From Micromonospora aurantiaca ATCC 27029 (GTDB lineage Bacteria > Actinomycetota > Actinomycetes > Mycobacteriales > Micromonosporaceae), in the NCBI RefSeq assembly GCF_000145235.1, contig NC_014391.1, positions 5,971,501 to 6,035,500 of the forward strand: a stretch of DNA of 64,000 nucleotides, in the 5' to 3' direction. Below the pieces are notes generated by a model that ran no database searches, had not been told where the DNA came from, and saw nothing but the letters and a program-made list of their open reading frames with translations. Positions 26,684-35,644 of the stretch are shown here, in pieces; positions within the stretch are counted from its first letter, which is position 1, and each line of letters opens with the position of its first letter. The translations under genes and the position numbers were made by a program.

Positions 26684-26867
26684 GGGCCACCAGCGTGCCA
26701 GATCAATCGGCGGTTTGGGTAGCTGCGTCGGCCGTCAGGTCAGCAGAACACGGAAGTGTGGGCGTGGACACACCATCTGAGCGGCGAGAGACTAGAGGGC
26801 GTCGACTGGGACACGGGATGGCGACGATTTGGCCACAAGCCGGCAACGACGCCTGGGAGGTGCGGTG

Positions 26868-27176
26868 ATGCGCGTGCTGTTCAGCGGCCGGGCGAAGCAC
26901 GACTACCTCAGCGACGCGCTAGCCCTGCTGTCCGGATGGACGCGCGAGGGCGAACAGATCCGCCGCACGATCGTCCTCGACGACACCCAGCACGCCGCGC
27001 TCACCGAGCGGGTGGCGGTGGTCGCCGACGCGCTGCGGCTGCGCCCCGAGATCAGCCGCCGGGCCGACCGTACCCAGATCAGACTCGGGCACGACGACGG
27101 CGAGCCACTCACCGAGGGTGAGGTTCTGCTCGCGGCGCGCATCGAGGACGCGGTCCGCGCGGTCACCGAGCCCTGA
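26868..27176 (+). CDS. Pterin-4a-carbinolamine dehydratase-like protein lacking the His pair
   Basis: A 102-residue protein from ATG 26868 behind GGGAGG. The spacing of LSGWTREGEQIRRTIVLDD, AALTERVAVVADALRLRPEI, TQIRLGHDDGEPLTEGEVLLAARIED resembles the 4a-hydroxytetrahydrobiopterin dehydratase fold (W-x..., helix, HHP, strand, T-H-x-x-G-G-L-T). The catalytic HHP is replaced by RPEI, and the THD strand by GHD. It is therefore probably a non-catalytic relative. The assignment rests on pattern similarity only. Confidence 0.55.
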   Translation: MRVLFSGRAKHDYLSDALALLSGWTREGEQIRRTIVLDDTQHAALTERVAVVADALRLRPEISRRADRTQIRLGHDDGEPLTEGEVLLAARIEDAVRAVTEP

Positions 27177-27208
27177 TCGGCTGGCACGCCCCGCCTACCC
27201 TCGGGTGC

Positions 27209-27571
27209 ATGTCTGGCCCCACGTACGACCGCAAGGAACAGTTCCAGCAGATCCAGAGCGGGTTGCTGCCCGGTGAGCAGATCATCGCCGTCTACGACGC
27301 GGTCGGCACCGGCACCGGCTTCATCGGCCTGACCGACCGGCGCGTGATCATCCAGGACCGCTCCTTCGTCGGCAAGCGGTACGCGATCACCAGCATCCCG
27401 TACTCGAAGATCACCAGCGTGAGCGTGGTGAGCAACAAGTCCTGGGGTGGTTCGTTCTTCTCCACCGGGTCCATCGCGGTGCACGTCGGCACGCACACCT
27501 ACGAGGTCGAGTTCCGGGGCGCGCAGAAGAGCCACCACGTGCACAACGTGATCCTGCACCACATCTCCTGA
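27209..27571 (+). CDS. Bacterial PH-domain protein
   Basis: A 120-residue single-domain protein. It begins QQIQSGLLPGEQIIAVYDAVG, followed by the strand-rich FIGLTDRRVIIQDRSF and ITSIPYSKITSVSVV, the hallmark of bacterial pleckstrin-homology (bPH_1) domains of the YdjO/YokE kind. These are small cytoplasmic rings of unknown ligand. TACCCT (27196-27201) lies 7 bases before the ATG, so the mRNA may be leaderless. Confidence 0.82.
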   Translation: MSGPTYDRKEQFQQIQSGLLPGEQIIAVYDAVGTGTGFIGLTDRRVIIQDRSFVGKRYAITSIPYSKITSVSVVSNKSWGGSFFSTGSIAVHVGTHTYEVEFRGAQKSHHVHNVILHHIS

Positions 27572-27593
27572 CCCGCCTGGCACAATCGCCGCC

Positions 27594-28307
27594 ATGCGGG
27601 GGCTGAGGGCGCGATGGCGGGCCTGGCGGGGCGAGCATCGGCGGGCCGTACGCCTGCTCCGCCGCCTCCTGGTGCTCGCCACCGCCGCCGTGATGCTGCT
27701 CGGCGCCGCCACGGTCGCCAGCGCGACCTGGGTCCGCGGCGCCGCCGAGGGCCGCCTGTTCGACGCCGCGGACGTGCCGGACACACCGGTGGCCCTGGTG
27801 CTGGGCACCAAGGTGGAGCCGGACGGCACGCCGGCGCCGTTCCTCGCCGCCCGGCTGGAGATCGCCCGCCAGTTGTACGCCGCCGGCAAGGTCCAAGTGC
27901 TCCTGCTCTCCGGCGACCACATGGACTGGGACTACGACGAGCCGGACGCGATGCGGCGCTGGCTCGTCGAGCGTGGCGTCCCGGCGGAGAAGACGGTGCT
28001 GGACCACGCCGGATTCGACACGTACGACTCGTGCGTCCGCGCGCACCGCGTCTTCGGGGTCCGGCGGGCCACAGTGGTCACCCAGTCGTTCCACCTGCCG
28101 CGCGCGGTGGCGCTCTGCCGGGACGCCGGCATCGAGGCCGTCGGCGTCGGCGACGACACCGCCCGCCGGTACGCCGACCAGTGGCGGATCAGCTCCACCC
28201 GGGAGTACGGCGCGTGCGTGAAGGCCGCCGTGGACGTGCTCACCGGGCGTGACCCGGTGCACCTCGGCCGCCGGGAGACCGGAGTGGACGACGCGCTGCG
28301 GGCTTAA
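27594..28307 (+). CDS. YdcF/SanA-family (DUF218) membrane-anchored protein
   Basis: A 237-residue protein with a basic N-terminus, one membrane segment at about residues 25-45 and the ElyC/SanA/YdcF domain outside. It contains ALVLGTKVEPDGTP, ARLEIARQLYAAGK, LLLSGD, WLVERGVPAEKTVLDHAGFDTYDS and VTQSFHLPRA. SanA of enteric bacteria affects envelope permeability to vancomycin at high temperature; the reaction of the family is uncertain. It follows the PH-domain gene by 22 bases in the same direction. Confidence 0.88.
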   Translation: MRGLRARWRAWRGEHRRAVRLLRRLLVLATAAVMLLGAATVASATWVRGAAEGRLFDAADVPDTPVALVLGTKVEPDGTPAPFLAARLEIARQLYAAGKVQVLLLSGDHMDWDYDEPDAMRRWLVERGVPAEKTVLDHAGFDTYDSCVRAHRVFGVRRATVVTQSFHLPRAVALCRDAGIEAVGVGDDTARRYADQWRISSTREYGACVKAAVDVLTGRDPVHLGRRETGVDDALRA

Positions 28308-28514
28308 TCGGGTTGTCTGCTCGGCACGGCTGCTGATCTGCTGAACCCCTCGAAGCCGACCGGAGGGAGCACCGCCATGCCGAACGCTGCGAAGCCCAGC
28401 CGACCCGTCGTCACCTCATCCGAATCGAGGCTTCGTCTTGTCGTACCCCATTCCGGCGGAGGTCACTGACCTCTCGCCGCGTCGCGTCCCTTCCGCCCGG
28501 CGGGAGGGCGCGTG

Positions 28515-29246
28515 ATGTCCGTCTTCGACGACCCCGGCCTGTTCGGCCGGCTCTGGGCCGCCACCTACGACGGCCCCGGCAATCCCGACCCGGCCCCGGC
28601 CGTCGACTTCCTCGCGCCGCTGGCCGAGGGCGGCCCGGTGCTCGAACTGGCTGTGGGCACCGGCCGGGTGGCCCTGCCGCTGGCCGCCCGCGGCCTCGCC
28701 GTGGAGGGTGTCGAGGCGTCCCCGGAGATGGTGGCGCACCTGCGCGCCAAGCCGGGCGGCGCGGACATGCCCGTCACCATCGGCGACATGTCGGACGTCC
28801 CGGTCGCCGGGCCGTACCGTCTGGTCTTCCTGGTGTTCAACACGCTGTTCAACCTGGTCTCGGAGGAGCGCCAGGCGGCGTGCTTCCGCAACGTCGCCCG
28901 GGTGCTCGCGCCCGGCGGGGCGTTCGTCATCGAGACCTTCGTGCCCGACCCGGCGGACTTCGACCGGGACGAGCAGGTCCAGGTGCGGGAGGTGACCGAG
29001 GACTCGGCCACCATCCGCCTGCACCGGTACGACCGGGCGGCGCAGACGTTCGTGCGGCAGACCGTCACCTTCGACGCCTCCGGCGTGCACCTGAAGCCGT
29101 TCGCCATGCGGTACGCCTGGCCGGAACAGATCGACGAACTGGCGGAGCGGTCCGGGCTGCGGCTCACCGAGCGGTACGCCGACTGGGACCGGTCGCCGTT
29201 CGAGGCGGACAGCCGCGCGCACATCTCCGTCTACCGGCAGCGGTAG
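28515..29246 (+). CDS. SAM-dependent methyltransferase (class I)
   Basis: A 243-residue protein from ATG 28515 behind GGGAGGG. Motif I VLELAVGTGRVALPLA, an acidic residue at the end of strand 2 (VEGVEASPEM), VTIGDMSDV and the post-motif VLAPGGAFVIETFVPDP are those of Methyltransf_25-type Rossmann methylases acting on small molecules. The substrate is unknown. The roughly 200-base upstream gap contains no convincing gene. Confidence 0.87.
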   Translation: MSVFDDPGLFGRLWAATYDGPGNPDPAPAVDFLAPLAEGGPVLELAVGTGRVALPLAARGLAVEGVEASPEMVAHLRAKPGGADMPVTIGDMSDVPVAGPYRLVFLVFNTLFNLVSEERQAACFRNVARVLAPGGAFVIETFVPDPADFDRDEQVQVREVTEDSATIRLHRYDRAAQTFVRQTVTFDASGVHLKPFAMRYAWPEQIDELAERSGLRLTERYADWDRSPFEADSRAHISVYRQR

Positions 29247-29333
29247 CGCTCACGCCGAGGGGCCGGGCATCACGTCCCGGCCTCTCGGCGCGCGACTACG
29301 CTGACGACCGCCGGGCCCGGACAGGAGAGGCCG

Positions 29334-29825
29334 ATGACAGTCTCAGTCGCCGCCATGGACGACTCGCACGCCGACTCCGTGCTGGAGATCTACCGCCTCG
29401 GCATCGCCGAGGGGAACGCCACGTTCGAGACCGAGCCGCCGGACTGGACGCGGTTCACCGCCACCCGCCTGCCCGGCCACCGCTGGGTGGCGCTCGACGA
29501 GGCCGGCGACGTCCTCGGCTGGGTGGCCTGCTCGGCGGTCTCCGACCGCTGCGTCTACGCCGGGGTGGTCGAGCACTCCGTCTACGTGCACCCGAAGGGG
29601 CGGGGTCGCGGGGTCGGCCGAGCACTGCTGGAGGCGCTGATCGCCTCCACCGAGGCGGCCGGGATCTGGACCATCCAGTCCGGCGTGTTCCCGGAGAACA
29701 CCGCGAGTCTCGCGCTGCACGCGACGTGCGGATTCCGCGTCGTCGGCACCCGCGAGCGGGTAGGCCGCCACCACGGCACCTGGCGAGACGTGACCTTGAT
29801 CGAACGCCGCAGCCCTAGGATCTGA
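29334..29825 (+). CDS. GNAT acetyltransferase, phosphinothricin acetyltransferase-like
   Basis: A 163-residue protein with the Pat/Bar/YwnH layout: IYRLGIAEGNATFETEPPDW, HRWVALDEAGDVLGWVA, EHSVYVHPKGRGRGVGRALLEALI (acetyl-CoA loop) and SLALHATCGFRVVGTRERVGRHHGTWRDV. Relatives acetylate phosphinothricin, methionine sulfoximine/sulfone or related amino groups. The exact substrate is open. A 14-base inverted repeat follows the gene. Confidence 0.88.
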   Translation: MTVSVAAMDDSHADSVLEIYRLGIAEGNATFETEPPDWTRFTATRLPGHRWVALDEAGDVLGWVACSAVSDRCVYAGVVEHSVYVHPKGRGRGVGRALLEALIASTEAAGIWTIQSGVFPENTASLALHATCGFRVVGTRERVGRHHGTWRDVTLIERRSPRI

Positions 29826-29851
29826 CCCCCTCCCTCCTCCCGCGCCCTCGC

Positions 29852-29918
29852 CCCGGTGATCAAGGCGTTTGTGTCCGGTCGGCGCGGTCCGGGTGACGTA
29901 AACCCCTTGATCACCGGG
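29852..29918. terminator. Inverted repeat between convergent genes
   Basis: Perfect 14-base arms CCCGGTGATCAAGG (29852-29865) and CCTTGATCACCGGG (29905-29918) enclose a 39-base loop. The position between a rightward and a leftward gene suggests bidirectional termination. I recall GTGATCAAGG-type arms as recurrent in Micromonospora intergenic regions, but have not verified this. Confidence 0.55.
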
Positions 29919-29922
29919 TTGG

Positions 29923-30204
29923 TCAGGTGCCGACCAGGTGGCGGCGTACCAGGGCGTCCCGCTCCAGGATCAGGCCGACCATCTGCCAGAACTCGGCGAG
30001 CCGGGGATGGGTCAGGCCCTCCTCGCGGCTGAGCTTGCGGCCGAAGATCGGGCTGTCCCCGGCGACCTCACCACCGTTGACGAGCGTCGCGGCCGGCCCC
30101 GGCGAGCCGACCACCGGCCCGACCCGGCAGCCGAAGGTGACGTGGTCGTCGAAGTCGTCGCGGCCCCAGCTGCCCAGGATCGCGTCGATCCAGACCTCGT
30201 GCAC
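29923..30204 (-). CDS. Small hypothetical protein, possibly a truncated remnant
   Basis: A 93-residue frame from a GTG. HEVWIDAILGSWG, FGCRVGPV and LTHPRLAEFWQMVGLILERD look like conserved folded sequence, not random translation. The sequence upstream in the same frame (GCYHHDG) also looks protein-like but meets TAG within 20 codons. This may be the surviving C-terminal part of a longer gene. No family is recognised. Confidence 0.45.
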   Translation of the reverse strand: MHEVWIDAILGSWGRDDFDDHVTFGCRVGPVVGSPGPAATLVNGGEVAGDSPIFGRKLSREEGLTHPRLAEFWQMVGLILERDALVRRHLVGT

Positions 30205-30338
30205 GCCGTCGTGGTGGTAGCAGCCACGGCGCGAACCCTAGCGAGCCCGCGTGCCGCCGCGCGTACCCGAAGGCACTTGACGGTTCCGGCGCCCAGGTGC
30301 GACGGTTAGCTACATGAGTAATGAACCGAAGAACCGGG

Positions 30339-30698
30339 ATGGATGACGGGCGGCCGATCTTCGTCCAGATCGCGGAGCTGATCGAAAACTCGATCATCGA
30401 CGGGACGCTCGCGGAGGAGACCCAGGTGCCGTCGACGAACGAGCTGGCGGCGTTCCACCGGATCAACGCGGCGACCGCCGCCAAGGGGATCAACCGCCTG
30501 GTCGATGACGGGATTCTCTACAAACGCAGGGGGATCGGAATGTTCGTGGCAACGGGGGCCGTCGAGACACTCCGCGAACGCCGCCGGCGCGAGTTCTCCG
30601 ACCAGTACGTGCGGCCCCTCATCGAGGAGGCACGCAAGTTGGGCATCGGCACCGAGGAGCTGAAGAAGCTCATCGAGACAGGGGAGGAACAGCGATGA
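30339..30698 (+). CDS. GntR-family regulator, YtrA type
   Basis: A 119-residue regulator from ATG 30339; ATG 30321 would add six residues. It has an N-terminal winged helix (PIFVQIAELIENSIIDGTL, QVPSTNELAAFHRINAATAAKGINRLVDDGIL) and a short helical tail with no large effector domain, the YtrA subfamily plan. YtrA repressors usually control the ABC genes directly downstream, here with an ATGA overlap. TTGACG at 30277-30282 is a possible -35 element. Confidence 0.92.
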   Translation: MDDGRPIFVQIAELIENSIIDGTLAEETQVPSTNELAAFHRINAATAAKGINRLVDDGILYKRRGIGMFVATGAVETLRERRRREFSDQYVRPLIEEARKLGIGTEELKKLIETGEEQR

Positions 30699-31573
30699 GC
30701 GTCGTGGCGGCAGCCGGCCTCACGAAGCGGTTCGGTGAGGTGACCGCTCTCGACGACGTCACCTTCACGTTGACGGGCAACAAGATCTACGGCCTCCTCG
30801 GACGCAACGGCGCCGGCAAGACGACGCTGATGCAGCTGATCACCGGCCAGAACAACGGCATCAGCGGGGACCTCACGCTCTTCGGCGAGCGCCCGTACGA
30901 GAACGAGCGGGCACTGTCGCGGGTGGTCTTCATCAAGGAGAGCCAGACGTACCCCACGACCTACCAGGTCCGGCACGTCCTGAGCCTGGCCAGGCGGCTG
31001 TTCCCCAACTGGGACGAGGACTTCGCGCAGTCCCTCGTGGACGACTTCGACCTGCCGCGCAAGCGCAACGTGCGCAAGCTGTCCCGCGGCATGCTGTCCG
31101 CGCTGGGCGTGACGATCGGACTGGCCGCACGGGCGCCGCTGACCTTCTTCGACGAGCCGTACCTCGGTCTCGACGCGGTCGCCCGGCAGCTCTTCTACGA
31201 CCGGCTCCTCGCCGACTACGCCGAGAATCCGCGCACTGTCGTGCTCTCCACACACCTCATCGACGAGGTGGCCGACCTGATCGAGCACGTGCTGCTGCTC
31301 GACCGCGGCAAGCTGCTGCTCGACGCGCCCAGCGACGAGTTGCGCGGCGAGGTGATGGAGGCGTCCGGCCCGGCCGGGGCGGTGGACGAGTTCGCCGCCG
31401 CACACCGGGTGCTGCACCGCGGGCAGCTCGGCGGCGCGGTCCGCGCGTCGCTGCGCGGGTCGTTCGACAACGCCGAACGGATGCGCGCCAGGAAGCTCGG
31501 CATCGACCTGGCACCGTTGTCGCTCCAGCAGGCCGTGGTGCGCCTGACGACGGAAAGGACGAACACCCGATGA
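30695..31573 (+). CDS. ABC transporter ATP-binding protein
   Basis: A 292-residue ATPase with Walker A GRNGAGKTT, a Q-loop region (VVFIKESQTYP), the divergent signature LSRGM and Walker B LTFFDEP. Its second gene position in a YtrA-type operon and the companion integral membrane gene indicate an export or antibiotic-stress ABC system; the cargo is unknown. Stop and start codons overlap with both neighbours (ATGA). Confidence 0.93.
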   Translation: MSVVAAAGLTKRFGEVTALDDVTFTLTGNKIYGLLGRNGAGKTTLMQLITGQNNGISGDLTLFGERPYENERALSRVVFIKESQTYPTTYQVRHVLSLARRLFPNWDEDFAQSLVDDFDLPRKRNVRKLSRGMLSALGVTIGLAARAPLTFFDEPYLGLDAVARQLFYDRLLADYAENPRTVVLSTHLIDEVADLIEHVLLLDRGKLLLDAPSDELRGEVMEASGPAGAVDEFAAAHRVLHRGQLGGAVRASLRGSFDNAERMRARKLGIDLAPLSLQQAVVRLTTERTNTR

Positions 31574-32265
31574 CCCGCATCCTCGACGTCGCCCGGATGC
31601 ACACCATCGCCCGGGTCGGCCAGCTGGACTGGCCGTGGGGCATCATGGCCATCTCGCTCGGCGTCAACCTGCTGATCTTCGCCTCGGTCGACGAGGCGGC
31701 GCCGGGCAAGAACACCACAGGCGGTCTGCTCAGCCTCTACATCGTCTGCGCGATCATCGCCGCCGCCTCGATCAGCCAGGTGTTCCCGTTCGCGCTCGGC
31801 ATGGGCGTCACCCGGCGCACCTTCTACCTCGCCACAGTGCTCGTCAACGTGGTGCAGGCGGTCGTCTACGGCGTCCTGCTCTACCTGCTCAACCTGATCG
31901 AGGGCGCCACCGGCGGCTTCGGGATCGAGCTCCGGTTCTTCCGGATCCCGTACATCGACGTCGACAACGGGCTGTTGCAGATCGCCGTCTACGCGGTGCC
32001 GTTCCTGTTCTTGAACTTCCTCTCCGTCTTCGTATCCGTCTGGTACGTCCGGTTCGGCATGAACGGCCTGCTCGGCGCCGGCGCGGCGCTGATCCTGGTG
32101 ACCGGCCTGCTCGTCGCGTTGATCACCTGGCAGGGCTGGTTCGGCGCCATCTGGCAGTGGCTGAGCAGCCAGCACCAGATCAGCCTGCTGGTGGGATGGC
32201 CCGCCCTGGTGGCGGCGGCGGCCGCACTCGGGGGTATGGCGGCCATCCGCCGGGCCAACGCCTGA
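31570..32265 (+). CDS. ABC transporter permease subunit
   Basis: A 231-residue protein with about six hydrophobic segments (for example WGIMAISLGVNLLIFAS, LYIVCAIIAAASISQVFPFALG, FYLATVLVNVVQAVVYGVLLYLL, VYAVPFLFLNFLSVFVS, GAGAALILVTGLLVALITW). It is the presumed membrane partner of the preceding ATPase, overlapping it by four bases, and completes the GntR-ABC operon. Confidence 0.88.
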   Translation: MTRILDVARMHTIARVGQLDWPWGIMAISLGVNLLIFASVDEAAPGKNTTGGLLSLYIVCAIIAAASISQVFPFALGMGVTRRTFYLATVLVNVVQAVVYGVLLYLLNLIEGATGGFGIELRFFRIPYIDVDNGLLQIAVYAVPFLFLNFLSVFVSVWYVRFGMNGLLGAGAALILVTGLLVALITWQGWFGAIWQWLSSQHQISLLVGWPALVAAAAALGGMAAIRRANA

Positions 32266-32356
32266 CGGTTACGCACACGGCGACCGCCGGTCCGCAGGAC
32301 GCGGGCCGGCGGTCGTTTGCGCATCGGTTGTCGACCTGCACTGGTGGAGCGTCACC

Positions 32357-32920
32357 TCAGCGCCTGGTCTCGTACCTCGTCAGGAGCACACCGCCCGGGA
32401 ACGTCCGGGTCTCCACCAGGGCCAGGTTCACCCAGTTGTCCAGGGCCGTGAAGAACGGCTTGCCGTCACCCACCAGGACCGGGTGGGTGACGAGCACGTA
32501 CTCGTCGATCAGCCCGCCCCGCATGGCCGCAGCGGCGAGTGTGGCGCCGCCGATGTCCATCGGACCGCCGTCCTCGGCCTTGAGCCGGGTGATCTCGGTG
32601 ACCGCGTCGCCGGTGACCAGGCGGGTGTTCCAGTCGACCGGCCTGGTCGTCGAGGAGAACACCACCTTCGGCATGTCCCGCCAGCGGCCGGCGAACTCGA
32701 CCTGGGCCGGTGTGACGCCCGGCTGCTGGTCGGCGGTCGGCCAGTGGGAGCTCATCGCCTCCCACAGTCGCCGCCCGTAGAGCGCCGTGCCTGTCGCCCC
32801 CACCCGGTCGGACCACCACTGGAACAACTCGTCGCTCGGCGCACCCCAGCCGAGGTCGTCGCCGGGCGCGGCGACGTAGCCGTCCAGGCTCACGTTCATG
32901 CCGAAGGTCAGTTTGCGCAT
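32357..32920 (-). CDS. Dihydrofolate reductase family (RibD C-terminal-like) protein
   Basis: A 187-residue protein starting MRKLTFGMNVSLDGYVA, then GATGTALYGRRLWEAM, MPKVVFSS and DIGGATLAAAAMRGGLIDEYVLVTHPVLVGDGKPFF. This is the YyaP/YwjB-type 'dihydrofolate reductase family', NADPH-binding proteins related to RibD reductase that are usually not true folate enzymes. It is convergent with the ABC operon. Confidence 0.88.
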   Translation of the reverse strand: MRKLTFGMNVSLDGYVAAPGDDLGWGAPSDELFQWWSDRVGATGTALYGRRLWEAMSSHWPTADQQPGVTPAQVEFAGRWRDMPKVVFSSTTRPVDWNTRLVTGDAVTEITRLKAEDGGPMDIGGATLAAAAMRGGLIDEYVLVTHPVLVGDGKPFFTALDNWVNLALVETRTFPGGVLLTRYETRR

Positions 32921-33173
32921 CGTGCCAGCCTCCCGTCGGTCGGTACTCGGCGTACAGACCAGCACAGCGCTGGCAAGACATCGGTCAGGCCACACCGAGG
33001 GCCGGCCCACGGGTGTTCCCGCGTCCGGGTGCGGGACCGTGACCCCGTGGACGAGGAGACTGCGGGAGCGCCGTCGCGGTGCATCGCGGGCACTGCTGTG
33101 GTGGCCGGGTAATTCCGATGACGGCCTTCGGGCGGGCAGCAAGGATGGTGCGTCGAGGGGGTGCGACCACGAA

Positions 33174-33953
<780 letters not shown>

Positions 33954-33973
33954 CCTGTGACAACAGACCGAAC

Positions 33974-33992
33974 TCAGACGTTGAAGCGGAAC
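33974..33992. repeat. Left attachment site core (attL) of the AICE
   Basis: TCAGACGTTGAAGCGGAAC is identical to the sequence at 46255-46273, the 3' end of ychF read on the opposite strand. Similarity extends leftward to the SDR stop codon: over 33951-33992 against 46232-46273, 37 of 42 bases match. Rightward identity stops abruptly, giving a sharp edge. Confidence 0.88.
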
Positions 33993-34087
33993 ATAGACGG
34001 GCGCTCGCATGACCGGCGGCGACCCAGTCGGCAGGCTTGTCACGCCACATCTTGGGCTTACGCTGTTAGTGGCTGGTTGCCGACGTT

Positions 34088-35023
34088 TCACGCTGTCTTG
34101 TGCCCCCTGTGTGCCCCCGAAGGCTCTTTGGCCGCCAAGCGGCCGAGCCATCGATGCGCATTCTCCAGGCCCACTTCGTTGTCGGCTGCGCTCGTGATTC
34201 CGGTCAGATCGTCGGTAACGACTCGGCGGGCGAAGTAGTCAGCCTGCACCGCCCACCGAAACCGGAGCATGGCCAGCAAGCCGTGTTCCACCTCGGCGCG
34301 CGTCATCGTCTTGCTCTCTAGGTATGCCTCCACCAGGTAGTCCGCGTTATCGATGCCTCCGACATACATCACTGCCGACGCGAGGTCGTACAGCAGCGGA
34401 CCGCTCATCGCGATACTCCAGTCGATCAGTCCGCACTCTCCCGTCTTGCGGTCGAGCCGGAATGCCTCTGGAGCCGGATCGGTGTGTAGCAGGCCCCACG
34501 ACAAAGACCCGACATCAAGCGCCTCGTACCCCGCAAGGGCGGCCGCCACTGAGGGTCGAACCCAAGGACGAACTGCCAAATGTGGTGCCCGCGCATCGAC
34601 CCAGTCAAACCGATCGGCATCCTTGATCGTCACGCTTCTAAGCGCTGCGTGCACTCGCGCCAGGGTTGCCCCGATCAGCCGTTGCTCGTCCGGGCTCCTG
34701 CCAAGCAGCCCGCTGCCTGCGACCCAGTTCAACAACCCGAGTGGCACTCCGTCGACATCGGCGACGACGCTTCCGTGCCTCGTCACTACCGGGGTGCCCG
34801 CCGGAACGCCTGCCGCCTCGACGTGAGCCGCGACCTCAAGGCCGCCCATGAAGGAACGGCGCGATCCCGGCGCAACCGCCTTGGCTACCCACCGTTCACC
34901 GCCCTCGGAAACGAACCACGTCGCCGAGTTCATTCCGCCGTTGTGCACCTGAACCGCCGCGTCCGCCAGTCCCCAATAGGCCGCGAGACACGCACGCAGC
35001 TTCCCGTTATCGATCACCAGCAA
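34088..35023 (-). CDS. Phosphotransferase-like (aminoglycoside phosphotransferase/kinase fold) protein, element cargo
   Basis: A 311-residue protein, TTG start proposed at 35023. It has a kinase-like N-lobe (NSATWFVSEGGERWVAKAV), the catalytic-loop region LLHTDPAPEAF with His180 and Asp182, and GLIDWS with Asp201 as the metal-binding DFG equivalent. The conserved Asn of the usual H-G-D-x4-N loop is not evident. The APH/homoserine kinase fold phosphorylates antibiotics, sugars or amino acids; resistance cannot be concluded. GC content is lower than the chromosomal neighbours, consistent with transferred cargo next to attL. Confidence 0.8.
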   Translation of the reverse strand: MLVIDNGKLRACLAAYWGLADAAVQVHNGGMNSATWFVSEGGERWVAKAVAPGSRRSFMGGLEVAAHVEAAGVPAGTPVVTRHGSVVADVDGVPLGLLNWVAGSGLLGRSPDEQRLIGATLARVHAALRSVTIKDADRFDWVDARAPHLAVRPWVRPSVAAALAGYEALDVGSLSWGLLHTDPAPEAFRLDRKTGECGLIDWSIAMSGPLLYDLASAVMYVGGIDNADYLVEAYLESKTMTRAEVEHGLLAMLRFRWAVQADYFARRVVTDDLTGITSAADNEVGLENAHRWLGRLAAKEPSGAHRGHKTA

Positions 35024-35644
35024 GAGTCAAACACCATCCACCGCAACTGGCTACGAACTTCTGACCTCACCGCGTGCCCACCTCGCCATCCCGTCTGCCA
35101 TCGACCCGCCCTCCTGGGGAGCGGGCCGCCGCCCGGCCCGCCACGTCAAGCGGACCTTGACGGCTCGTACGGACGCTGGCGGGCCGGGCGGCGGTCTGCT
35201 CGGCTCGCCCGGGTCGATGGCAGGCGGGATGGCTCCCACCGCAACCACCCACGGACCGTGACCCGCCGACGGAGCCCCGGCCATCCTGGAGCCGGAGCGC
35301 CCCCGCCGGAGGCGCACTAACCGCAACCCCGCGACCGCCCCCACTTCGCCGACGCGGCCGGCGTGCCCTTCCCTACGCCGCGCGGGCTCGTGGCCGCGCG
35401 GCCCGGCCGGCTGCCGGCCCACCACCACCCGGTCAACGCCCCTGTCGTGCTGCGGCGGCCCACCGGGCTTCCCGCTGTCCGCGCCAGCCGCCGGGCATCA
35501 GGCGTGACGGCCGCAGAGCGACAGCGGCAGTGGCCGGCGCGCGCCCAGGCGGCGGCGCGTGCGGCCCGTCAAGGGCCGCCTTGAAGACGTACAGAAACTT
35601 TGAACAGCCTCGTCGGCAGTCGGCCGCATCCGTCGAGACAGTCC
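35024..35644. other. Non-coding tract of the AICE with a compound palindrome
   Basis: No convincing gene is seen in these 620 bases. The striking feature is 35085-35233: outer arms 35085-35107/35211-35233 pair at 22 of 23 positions, middle arms 35126-35143/35177-35194 pair at 18 of 18, and an inner hairpin CGTCAAG/CTTGACG lies at 35144-35162. Candidate roles are replication origin, transfer locus or promoter control for the flanking genes. Confidence 0.7.
35145..35161. repeat. Dyad GTCAAG-N5-CTTGAC, copy 1
   Basis: GTCAAG CGGAC CTTGAC lies within the compound palindrome. Identical half-sites with the same five-base spacer recur at 41216-41232 and 44502-44518, and a weaker version with a six-base spacer is at 35568-35585. 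Confidence 0.65.

Noticed and set aside
33974..33992. tRNA gene 3' end as attachment site
   Set aside because: No cloverleaf or CCA-like arm is present; the repeat is exactly the coding 3' end of ychF.
34580..35320. 246-residue rightward frame across the phosphotransferase start and the palindrome
   Set aside because: Half of it is antisense to the phosphotransferase gene, and the other half runs through the palindrome with no protein-like conservation.
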